From Prolixibacteraceae bacterium (GTDB taxonomy: Bacteria > Bacteroidota > Bacteroidia > Bacteroidales > Prolixibacteraceae), in contig DOAQ01000002.1 in NCBI GenBank assembly GCA_003506435.1, positions 1 to 62,211 on the forward strand: a stretch of DNA of 62,211 bases. The letters are read 5' to 3'. Below, piece by piece: positions 9,438 through 17,970 of the stretch. The position numbers and the translations under genes were made by a program. Position 1 is the first letter of the stretch; the number at the start of each line of letters is the position of its first letter. A model generated the notes under the pieces. That model was not told where the DNA came from. It saw only the letters and a program-made list of their open reading frames with translations, and made no database searches.

Positions 9438-10790
9438 TTATAATTTCATTTCCCATCCTTTTTCATACATGCGGGACCAATATTTTTCAGCTTCTTTATC
9501 GTGCAGTATATGCCCGTTTTCAGGATTGATATCCAACGAACGTTTTACCCGCAGAGCGATATTGCCCAAGTGGCAAAGCAATGTACTTTGGTGTCCCCCC
9601 ACTATCTCTGAATTCGTTTCAACTCCTTTGCGTATCCCCTCAAAAAAATTCTGAATATGAAGCGCATCAAGTGGTCTGGACGGGTCCATCAGGTCTCTGG
9701 CTTTATCCATCTGAATTTCATTTTTAAATTCCTTTACAACTTTGCCATCCAGATCAAACACAGTTACCGAGTCGCACTCGTTGATCAACATGGAGCCGTT
9801 TCCTCCGTAAAATATCACCCCATCGCCTGAGCCTTCCTCGAACTTCCCGTTACAACTACGCCCTTCCCACATGATGCTTGCCTTACCGTCAAATTCCATG
9901 GTGATTACCTGTGTGTCAGGAGTCTCCCAATCATCGTCAAAGCAATACCTGCCTCCGGAAGATGTTACCCTTATAGGGTAAGTTACTCCCAGTCCCCATC
10001 TGGCCAGATCAACCATGTGGGTACCGTTGTTTAGCGCTTCGCCGGTTCCCCAATGCCAGTGCCAATGCCAGTTATAATGAACGAGGTTGTCTTTATACGG
10101 ACGCCTGGGCGCTGGTCCCTGCCAAAGTTCATAATCCAGCCACGAAGGAACAGCAGTCTCAATACCTCTTCCAATACTTTTCCGGGTATTGGAGTACCAG
10201 GCTCTGGCAAAATACGGACGCCCGATAAGCCCGGCACGTAATTCTGTTATCGCGGCAATAATATTTGGGCACGAACGGTTCTGGTTCCCCATCTGTACAA
10301 CCCGGTCATATTTTCTGGAGGCAGCCACCAAAAGCTCTCCTTCTGCGGGGTTGTGACTACATGGTTTTTCGACATAAACATGTTTGCCTGCCTGCATAGC
10401 CAACAGTGCCGCCGGTGCATGCCAATGGTCAGGCGTAGCTATAACTAGCGCATCCAGATTTTTGTCTTCCAGAGCTTTCCTAAAATCGGGCGACGCTTTG
10501 GGCCGGTTTGCCTGAATCTCTGCCACCGTTGAAATACATTTTTCTGCCGAAATTGAATCAACATCACAGACATAGATGATCTCAGAGCCCGGCAATTTGC
10601 CGAAGTTTTTTGATAAGGCCAACCCACGCGAGTGGACGCCCATCATGGCTACGTTAATCCGTTCGTTAGCTCCGGAAATCCGGTTGTAACTCCGGGCGCT
10701 GAAACCGGACAATATTCCGCCTGCATATACAGCAGACAGGCCGATTGCCGACTTTTTGATAAAATCTCTCCTGGATTTTTTGTTCTCCAT
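9438..10790 (-). CDS. Exported Gfo/Idh/MocA-family oxidoreductase
   Basis: This is a 450-residue protein with a twin-arginine signal (KKSRRDFIKKSAIG). The Rossmann motif is VAMMGVHSRG near residue 47. The DALVIATPDHWHAPA strand follows, and the catalytic motif is HVYVEKPCSHNP near 138. A C-terminal alpha/beta domain contains NGTHMVDLARWGLG. This is the common secreted two-domain type found in carbohydrate loci of this phylum. The next gene downstream starts 9 bases after its stop, so both are probably on one mRNA. It is a candidate for NAD(P)-dependent oxidation of a glycoside or its ring-opened product. Confidence 0.85.
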   Translation of the reverse strand: MENKKSRRDFIKKSAIGLSAVYAGGILSGFSARSYNRISGANERINVAMMGVHSRGLALSKNFGKLPGSEIIYVCDVDSISAEKCISTVAEIQANRPKASPDFRKALEDKNLDALVIATPDHWHAPAALLAMQAGKHVYVEKPCSHNPAEGELLVAASRKYDRVVQMGNQNRSCPNIIAAITELRAGLIGRPYFARAWYSNTRKSIGRGIETAVPSWLDYELWQGPAPRRPYKDNLVHYNWHWHWHWGTGEALNNGTHMVDLARWGLGVTYPIRVTSSGGRYCFDDDWETPDTQVITMEFDGKASIMWEGRSCNGKFEEGSGDGVIFYGGNGSMLINECDSVTVFDLDGKVVKEFKNEIQMDKARDLMDPSRPLDALHIQNFFEGIRKGVETNSEIVGGHQSTLLCHLGNIALRVKRSLDINPENGHILHDKEAEKYWSRMYEKGWEMKL

Positions 10791-10817
10791 CGCGGTAAAT
10801 TTAGTTGGTTAGGGTTT

Positions 10818-13172
10818 CTATTTATTAGCGACATTTAATAAAAATGAATACAAGTTCCCGTCGTAGGCCCCAATATAAAGGGTGCTGTCAGAAATAAAAG
10901 GAGATGACATAACAGGAACACCGATACTGTAGCTTCCTAAATCTTTTCCATCTGCAAGAGAAAACACATGAATTTTACCGTCTCCGGCTCCTGCATATAC
11001 AGATTGATTGAAAATTACCGGCGAATTATTCACCTCTTTTCCTCCCCTTTCGTAGGGTTGTGTCGAAGAAAGAGTTTCGCCGGTCTGTGCACTCCACAAA
11101 AGAGCACCATCCTGTACAGAAAATGCACAAACACGTCCATCGGAAATACCTGTAACCAGTTTTCCGTCGGCAATGGCAGGCGAAGAAATTGCTCCTCCAA
11201 TTTTTTCTTTCCCTGCCCAAAGCTGTTTTCCGGTTGCCAATGCCATTGCTACCAGAACTCCTTCTCTGTTGGTGTAAATGGTATCGTTGGCTACCAGGCA
11301 ACCATAAAATACGCCCTCCTGTTTCCAAAAAAGCTGCCCTGTTTGAGCATCCAGTACATACACATTTGTTCTGGTTGTGACAACAAGCTTATTTTGAACA
11401 ACAACCGGTACTGAATAAGATGTTGGCTTCCAATCGTTCTTATCATTTCTCGTTTCCCAGATCAATTTCCCATCCCGGGCATCAAAAGCTGCAACATACG
11501 AATGGCCACCGGCATACACGATTCCGTTGGCGACAGTGGTTGATGCAACTTCCCATCGTTCCGGTCGGTCTGCATCAAGGCTGGCTTTCCACAAGAGCTT
11601 CCCGGAAGTTTCATCCAAGGCATAAAGCCAACCCGTAACGCTTGTTGCATAAATACAGCCATTGGCCGCAGCAATGTTATTTTTTACAGCGCTGTCGGTG
11701 TGGTAATGCCACATCTTTTTCCCATCTTTCGTGAACGCAGCAATGCCGCAACTACTCAGGTCACCTTTGTCGTCAACTCCAACGGCAATGCAATTTTCTC
11801 CGAATTTCGGAGAAGAGAAACCAATAATTCCACCTGTTGATGCAATCCATTTTAAACAAAGTGGCGCTTCTATTCCTGTTTTATCAGCAATGGTAAAGAT
11901 TGTTTCTTTCTCCCATGTATCGCCATTGGCGCTTTTTACCAACACCTTCATTTTTTGCTCCCCTGAAAGATGACCGGGCAACTTAAACTCACCCCGCCAA
12001 CTCCATGAACTAACTTGTTTTAATGAGAACAAACGGCCTGATATACTGCATTGGATGGCGTCAATATCACAACGGGTATCATACGCATTTACAACTATCG
12101 GAATGCTCCCGTCTATCGTTTTTACAGTACCTTGTGGTGCAACGATCGCGGCATGATGATTAAAACCGCCAAGACGTAAATCACTGTTTTCCAGTTTACC
12201 GTGATTCACGTCAATTACCCTGAAACCACGGGGATGCCGGTCAATTCCTCCAAACCGCAGAGGTGGCGTATTTAAATTCGTCATCCCGTCGTTTTCGCAA
12301 ACCCGGCTTCCATGCCAATGCCCTGTAAATACAGCCAATGCCTTGTATTCTTTCAGCAGACGAAGCTCGTCAATGCCCGGCAAATAATGGAAAGCAAAAA
12401 TGAGAGAGATTCCTTTGGGTACAACCGCCACATCCTTCTTCAGCCATTCTTTCTGTTGCTGATCGATATTGCTGGAATTCAGCAATACAAAGTGGCATGA
12501 TCCGGCGTTGAACGAATAATAATCGGGGCCCAGAAAATGTTGATAATTGGGTAAAGAACCTCCATGCAAATCGTGATTGCCCGGCAGATTGAACACAGGA
12601 AGTTTAAAATGGGAAGTTCCCCGCAGGTAATTTTCATATTCAAAACGGTTTTCGCCGTTTTTTACCAAATCACCAGTGGCAAGTACAAATGCAGGTTCAG
12701 GATAGCTTGAATTTATTTCCTGTATATCTTCAATAAACGTGCTAACGTTATGTTCTTCTTCGCCAATATGGATATCGGTAATCTGAACAAACCGGAAAGA
12801 TTCTTTGGCAGATTCGTCCCATTTTTCCATAGCAAAGTTGATTTCACCTGCACTTTCAACCAGTGTATAAAACTTTCCTGAAGTGCGGTATCCTTTGGGC
12901 AGAGAAACAAAAACAATGCGTCCTTTTTCTGTTTCAAAAGAATATTGTCCCGCTTTTGACGTCTGTACTACTTCTCTTCCGTCAGAAATGCTCACATGGC
13001 TTAGCCCCGCTTCATCCGGCTGCTGAACGCCATCTCCATTCCGGTCAAAAAATACCCGGCCTGAAATGGACAAGCCCAAACCTTGCTCCGGTATTGATAT
13101 TCCCAAAACCAATACAAAAATCAGTTTTGCTATTTTAGAATTTGCACTTGAATAAAATTGCATGACACTCAT
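10818..13172 (-). CDS. Calcineurin-like phosphoesterase fused to a PQQ-type beta-propeller
   Basis: This 784-residue exported protein has a signal peptide near residues 14-33. A SdrD-B/calcineurin-N-like domain follows (GRVFFDRNGDGVQQPDEAG). A complete metallophosphoesterase domain spans about 125-330, with QITDIHIG, ATGDLVKNG, LPGNHDLHGG, FHYLPG and GHWHGS. A beta domain follows at ~335-430. The last ~340 residues form PQQ-like propeller repeats (YALDETSGKLLWKA, YVLDAQTGQLFWKQ, CAFSVQDGALLWSA, HVFSLADGKDLG). All five metal-binding blocks are present, so the esterase part should be active. The propeller may be a binding or protein-contact module rather than a quinoprotein dehydrogenase. The substrate is unknown. 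Confidence 0.83.
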   Translation of the reverse strand: MSVMQFYSSANSKIAKLIFVLVLGISIPEQGLGLSISGRVFFDRNGDGVQQPDEAGLSHVSISDGREVVQTSKAGQYSFETEKGRIVFVSLPKGYRTSGKFYTLVESAGEINFAMEKWDESAKESFRFVQITDIHIGEEEHNVSTFIEDIQEINSSYPEPAFVLATGDLVKNGENRFEYENYLRGTSHFKLPVFNLPGNHDLHGGSLPNYQHFLGPDYYSFNAGSCHFVLLNSSNIDQQQKEWLKKDVAVVPKGISLIFAFHYLPGIDELRLLKEYKALAVFTGHWHGSRVCENDGMTNLNTPPLRFGGIDRHPRGFRVIDVNHGKLENSDLRLGGFNHHAAIVAPQGTVKTIDGSIPIVVNAYDTRCDIDAIQCSISGRLFSLKQVSSWSWRGEFKLPGHLSGEQKMKVLVKSANGDTWEKETIFTIADKTGIEAPLCLKWIASTGGIIGFSSPKFGENCIAVGVDDKGDLSSCGIAAFTKDGKKMWHYHTDSAVKNNIAAANGCIYATSVTGWLYALDETSGKLLWKASLDADRPERWEVASTTVANGIVYAGGHSYVAAFDARDGKLIWETRNDKNDWKPTSYSVPVVVQNKLVVTTRTNVYVLDAQTGQLFWKQEGVFYGCLVANDTIYTNREGVLVAMALATGKQLWAGKEKIGGAISSPAIADGKLVTGISDGRVCAFSVQDGALLWSAQTGETLSSTQPYERGGKEVNNSPVIFNQSVYAGAGDGKIHVFSLADGKDLGSYSIGVPVMSSPFISDSTLYIGAYDGNLYSFLLNVANK

Positions 13173-13226
13173 TAAAAATTTGTTATCAAAAACATAGATT
13201 AATCACCCTCCCTTTTGTAATACAAA

Positions 13227-14867
13227 CTACTTGCATGGGATCACACGCAAATGATCCAATGCAATAACATTTAATTCATTATCACCACCGTAGAAACACA
13301 GGTGATTCACCCGGCGTTCGAGATTTACCTCAAAAAACAATGTTTCCCATTTATCCCAACCGCCAGTCGGAGAAAACGTAACGGCACGACGATCTGTTTC
13401 GTTAATGCGAATCGCTGCTGATATCGGTTCGGCATTCCCCAAAGAATAACGGATGCCGACACGATAACGACCCGACTTGGCCACCGGAAAGAGCCATGTA
13501 AAACGAGCATCATACGGTACTGCATGGCCAAGAGCATAACCACTACCTGTAAATCCCTTGTAACTATTCCCGATCGTAAATAACTTCATGATTTGATGAC
13601 CAGACTCAACCTCAAAAACACTGCCTTCATCAGGAATAGCCGGAAAATTTACCATTGGGTCGAACCGCTCGTATGTGAATAATTTCAACAATACAACTCC
13701 ATGCCCCGGAACTTCTGTCGAAAAAGATTTTTCAAACTGTCCCATGTCCTTATGTTTCCAGAGATCGCGGATAAAGACTGGCCCAAAAAGTCCTAAATCG
13801 CTAAATTTCAACTCAATCCGGACTGGCTTCTTATTATGATTCAAAAGCGCAATTGCACCCGATGTGGGCTGCTGAAGGCGTTTGAACCAAATTTGCAGGC
13901 CATCATCCGGTTCTGCTATAATACGCCCCGGATAACCAAGTGGATCCTGATCAATAGCAATCACCTCTCTGTTTGTCAAAATATCACGAACGGCGTCCGT
14001 CATGTTACGCAAGTCATTACCTGCTATAAGCGGAGCGCCCAACATCGCCCACATGGAAAAATGCGCGCGATTTTCATCCTCGCTAAGCTGACCATTCCCA
14101 ACCTGAAGCATATCGGGATCATTCCAAAATCCCGGTTCCTGATAAGATTCCAGACCTGCCTGAGCCTCGATAACATCGCAAATGGAAAAAAACCGGTGAG
14201 CAGTATCCGGAGGATAACTCCATACATTCATGATATCGCCCGTAGTACGCCACATATTTGCATGTTTCCGAATCAGGGGATATTCGTACCCTACATTCAC
14301 ACTGAGAACAATAGGCCGTTCAATCTTATCCATCGCAGCCCGCCAACGCGCAAGAACTTCTTCCTTATCTTCGCGGCAACCACACCAGTCAAGTTTAATA
14401 AAATCCACACCCCAGTCAGCAAAAGTTTTTAGATCCGTTTCTTCATACCCCTGACTTCCGTTGCAACCCGTACACGTACGTAAACCCGGAGAGGTATATA
14501 AACCGAACTTTAGTCCTTTCGAATGCACATAGTCTGCTACTGCTTTAATGCCATTTGGAAATTTTTGTGTATTCGCAAGCAGAACACCGCTGGCATCGCG
14601 GCCATTAACAGTCATCTGTCTGTTTTTATCGACTCGTCCCAACTGCCAGTTGTCGTCGATAGTCACATACTGATAGCCCGCATCTTTCATTCCGCTTTCA
14701 ACCATCGCATCAGCTATCCCAATCACCGTCTGCTCATCAATCCTGGTGGCAAAATAATTCCAACTGTTCCATCCCATTGGAGGTGTTTGGGCCAACTCAC
14801 CAAATTTTTGAGAATACGTTACTTGAAAGAATATCAGCGATATAAATAAGAATAGTATTGTTTTCAT
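13227..14867 (-). CDS. Alpha-galactosidase, GH27
   Basis: With the start at 14867 this is a 546-residue protein opening with a typical signal peptide (MKTILFLFISLIFF, cleavage near VTYSQ). The longer frame to 14966 would overlap the GH2 gene by 77 bases and bury the signal peptide. GH27 hallmarks are TPPMGWNSWNYF, the nucleophile motif FIKLDWCGC (Asp160), WRTTGDI (Asp211, probable acid/base) and GFWNDPDML. A beta-sandwich follows the barrel. The last ~135 residues resemble a carbohydrate-binding module (CBM6/35-like: RYRVGIRYSLG, DKWETLFFEV). It lies 22 bases below GH2. Confidence 0.92.
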   Translation of the reverse strand: MKTILFLFISLIFFQVTYSQKFGELAQTPPMGWNSWNYFATRIDEQTVIGIADAMVESGMKDAGYQYVTIDDNWQLGRVDKNRQMTVNGRDASGVLLANTQKFPNGIKAVADYVHSKGLKFGLYTSPGLRTCTGCNGSQGYEETDLKTFADWGVDFIKLDWCGCREDKEEVLARWRAAMDKIERPIVLSVNVGYEYPLIRKHANMWRTTGDIMNVWSYPPDTAHRFFSICDVIEAQAGLESYQEPGFWNDPDMLQVGNGQLSEDENRAHFSMWAMLGAPLIAGNDLRNMTDAVRDILTNREVIAIDQDPLGYPGRIIAEPDDGLQIWFKRLQQPTSGAIALLNHNKKPVRIELKFSDLGLFGPVFIRDLWKHKDMGQFEKSFSTEVPGHGVVLLKLFTYERFDPMVNFPAIPDEGSVFEVESGHQIMKLFTIGNSYKGFTGSGYALGHAVPYDARFTWLFPVAKSGRYRVGIRYSLGNAEPISAAIRINETDRRAVTFSPTGGWDKWETLFFEVNLERRVNHLCFYGGDNELNVIALDHLRVIPCK

Positions 14868-14889
14868 TTTTATAGTCTCCATTTGACAT

Positions 14890-17871
14890 TTACCATGAGT
14901 AATCATAACTGTGATAAAATGGCTGAAAAGGACGGATTGACGGATTTGGATTGCCCAATAACTCAACCAATTTTGTTGGCCACTGATTTGCCCTCAGCGG
15001 AATGATCCGGAACTCTCCGTTAATTTCGCCAACACTGTTTCCAAATAATTTCACCAGCGCCCTGGAACCTTTGTTCCCCATCCCCATCAGTTTTGCATTG
15101 TGGCTCACAACAATCTGTTTGTTGATCACTTCCACTGAAATATTGGAACGATCACCTAAAATGGCGATTCCGTTCCCCTTTGAATCGCACAGGACAGCAA
15201 CATCCACATTGGCGCGGTTGCCGTTAAAATTGAGGTCGCCTTTTTTCAGGTAATGAATCCCATAATCTGCCAAAAAATGTTTATCCGGGTACGAAGCATA
15301 CGGTCCGTCGCCCAGCCAGATGAAATCGGTAATCTGTTCGGAAAGGGCAAAGGAAACGCCGGTTTCCAGAAACATTCCGGTTGTGTTTTCCGGTTTCAGT
15401 GTGTAACTGACCGATAAAATACCATCACCGGATACAGCATAATTAATATTGCCCGCCAACTTTTGACCGGGATATTTCTCTCCCCTTAAAAAGCTTGCAT
15501 TAGCCGACAAATGGTATGATCCGCCACTATTTGTCTCTCCCTGTTTTTCAACCTGACTGGCCGGAAGAAGATGTGGCTCCCAGTAAATATCCTCGCTTTC
15601 ACCTTCCCGAATGAATGAGTCACTGATCTTCGGAACACGTCCGGCGCGTGCATACAATCCACCAACAATCAAACTATTTCCACCGGAATTATCCTGAATT
15701 TGTACCGATAAATCCTTATTTCCAATGTCATAGCTAAATCCGTCGTAGCTGACAGATGATTTTCCTGATCCTTTTTCGACGGATAATTGTCTCGTTTCCT
15801 TTTCTTCCAGAATTTCTTCACGAATTTTATTAAATCCCTGATTTGTCGTCAATTCAATAGTATGATTGTAAACCTGCATTTTATTTTTATCCTGAAAATC
15901 CAATTGCAGGTACCAGATATTTGTTTCCGGTGAAGCAGGTAATACAACGGGTACATTCAGGAAAACCGTATCATGCGGGGCGCAATTCACCGTCAATTTC
16001 CCTGTCTGAATTACTTTCCGGTTTTTGTACAACGTCCATTTCCCCTGCAAAACAGAAAGGTTCAGAAAGTCGTATTGATTGTACACCGAAAATTTCAGTG
16101 TTTGTTTTCCGGCAACAACAGGTAATTTCGTTTCTATAACCTGGACAGGCGAATAAACTTTCCGTACCTGCCAGTAATCGGTTTGCGGAGTGCGGTCGGA
16201 ATAAACAATTCCATCCGTACCTCTGGTTTTCCGGGTGTCGTAGTAAGTTACCGAATCCTTCCACACAAAAACAGTCGATTGAAAACGATCTACAGGTTCC
16301 CGTGATTTCCGGATAACTCCCTGATCGTGGAAATGCCACACAGCGCCGCCCGCAAAGTGATCATTGCGAAATAATTCAGCCCAAATATTTTCCAGATTTC
16401 CAAATGAAAGTCCGAGTGCATGGGCATATTCAGTCAAAATAACCGGTTTGTTTGTTCCCTTCTGAAATTCTTTAATCCAACTGGCTCCCTGGTAGTGAGG
16501 AGCGTATAAATCTAAAAAATCGGGAAATAACTTATAATGAGTATAAAAATATGTTCCCGTCTGCGGGTAACATGTTGGCCGGGTCGGATCTGCTTTTTGC
16601 ACATATTTTCCCACCACCTCAGTAATCGGGGTTAGCATATTCTCGTTGCCCACGCTCCATACGATCACGCACGGATGGTTTTTATCACGCAACAAGGTAG
16701 CTTTTGCCCGCATCAGCAAAATATCCTGATACGTTGAATTGGTGAGATGACCGTCGCCCCCGCCAAACGGGACTTCGCACATCACGTAAATCCCCAAACT
16801 GTCGCACAGGTCAAGCATCCGGTAATCAGGCGGATAATGGGAAGTACGGATAAAATTTATATTTGCCTGTTGAATTAACTTCAGGTCATCCAGAATTTGC
16901 TTCCGGGTCAATGTTCTCCCGGTTTCGGGGACCAGGTCGTGATGATTGATACCCCGCAGTTTGAGCGGACTTCCATTTAATTTCATCACCTTATTTTCAA
17001 TACCAATTTGCCGGATACCAACCGACTGAACTTTCCGGTCGAGAATATTTTTGCCACGGGTCAACAGAAGTTCCAGTTTATAAAGCGACGGGGTTTCGGC
17101 AGTCCATAAAACCGGATTTTCAACTTCAAAAGAAAGCGAATGATTCAGGGAAAAAACAGGCTGTATTACCGTGCCTATTGTTTTTCCCTCAGGCGAGCGA
17201 AGTATTCCTTTCAATGACAAGCCTGAAAAGCCTTCATTCTTTGAATCCTGAAAATCGACAGCTACATTGATATTAGCTTCAGAATTAGTTTTTTGCAGGC
17301 TAGTCTGAACCGTGTAATCGTCAATATGAAAGTTGGATGTACTGTAAATTAAAACACTGCGGTAAATTCCTGAAAGCCGCCAGCAGTCGTTGGTATCGAA
17401 CTCGTACCCCTTTACCTGAACAGAAACTTTTACGGCCAGATTATTCTCCCCGAAAAAGTTTACCAATTTGGTGATATTGAAACTTGCCGGATTGTATGAA
17501 CTGGCAAAAGACGCCACATACTTTCCGTTGACATAGAAATCATAACCATACTGCACACCTTCGAAACGGATAAAAATTTGCTTCCCTTTCATTGTTTCCG
17601 GAAGCGTAAATGATGTCCGGTATAAGCCAACCATCGGAGGGGGTGATCCTTCACTTGGATCGGCAAATCCCTGCAAATCCCAATGGCCCGGAACTTTTAT
17701 TTTGTACCAGTTTTGAGTATCAAAACCATTTTGGCAGAATAAAGAATCTTTCCCTATTTCCGGAGTCGGAAAATATTTAAAACTCCATATACCATTTAAG
17801 CTAATTTCTTGCCCAGAGGCAGAAAACACACAGAAAAAAATAAGTACCGATAAAATCTTATATACTTTCAT
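14890..17871 (-). CDS. Beta-galactosidase-like enzyme, GH2 (LacZ-type)
   Basis: This 993-residue protein has a signal peptide (to about FSASG, residue 20). Domain order is a jelly-roll sugar-binding domain (GHWDLQGF, YRTSFTLP), an Ig-like domain, and a TIM barrel. A long C-terminal beta-sandwich of the Bgal_small_N type follows (FIWLGDGPYASYPD near 860). The acid/base is Glu410 in SVGNENML and the nucleophile is Glu481 in ILTEYAHAL. RTSHYPPD near 345 is also conserved. The size and the C-terminal domain fit LacZ-like beta-galactosidase, though GH2 also contains glucuronidases and mannosidases. It fits the galactose theme set by GH27 and GH36. Confidence 0.88.
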   Translation of the reverse strand: MKVYKILSVLIFFCVFSASGQEISLNGIWSFKYFPTPEIGKDSLFCQNGFDTQNWYKIKVPGHWDLQGFADPSEGSPPPMVGLYRTSFTLPETMKGKQIFIRFEGVQYGYDFYVNGKYVASFASSYNPASFNITKLVNFFGENNLAVKVSVQVKGYEFDTNDCWRLSGIYRSVLIYSTSNFHIDDYTVQTSLQKTNSEANINVAVDFQDSKNEGFSGLSLKGILRSPEGKTIGTVIQPVFSLNHSLSFEVENPVLWTAETPSLYKLELLLTRGKNILDRKVQSVGIRQIGIENKVMKLNGSPLKLRGINHHDLVPETGRTLTRKQILDDLKLIQQANINFIRTSHYPPDYRMLDLCDSLGIYVMCEVPFGGGDGHLTNSTYQDILLMRAKATLLRDKNHPCVIVWSVGNENMLTPITEVVGKYVQKADPTRPTCYPQTGTYFYTHYKLFPDFLDLYAPHYQGASWIKEFQKGTNKPVILTEYAHALGLSFGNLENIWAELFRNDHFAGGAVWHFHDQGVIRKSREPVDRFQSTVFVWKDSVTYYDTRKTRGTDGIVYSDRTPQTDYWQVRKVYSPVQVIETKLPVVAGKQTLKFSVYNQYDFLNLSVLQGKWTLYKNRKVIQTGKLTVNCAPHDTVFLNVPVVLPASPETNIWYLQLDFQDKNKMQVYNHTIELTTNQGFNKIREEILEEKETRQLSVEKGSGKSSVSYDGFSYDIGNKDLSVQIQDNSGGNSLIVGGLYARAGRVPKISDSFIREGESEDIYWEPHLLPASQVEKQGETNSGGSYHLSANASFLRGEKYPGQKLAGNINYAVSGDGILSVSYTLKPENTTGMFLETGVSFALSEQITDFIWLGDGPYASYPDKHFLADYGIHYLKKGDLNFNGNRANVDVAVLCDSKGNGIAILGDRSNISVEVINKQIVVSHNAKLMGMGNKGSRALVKLFGNSVGEINGEFRIIPLRANQWPTKLVELLGNPNPSIRPFQPFYHSYDYSW

Positions 17872-17970
17872 TATTGATCTTTTTGTACAGATTTAGAGCT
17901 ATTCTTTCTTAATCTTATTTCGTGAACGGAACGGGAAGGAACCCGAAAAGAGGCTTAAATACAACAGAAA

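Noticed and set aside
13227..14966. Longer GH27 start at 14966
   Set aside because: It would overlap GH2 by 77 bases and bury a perfect signal peptide that begins at 14867.
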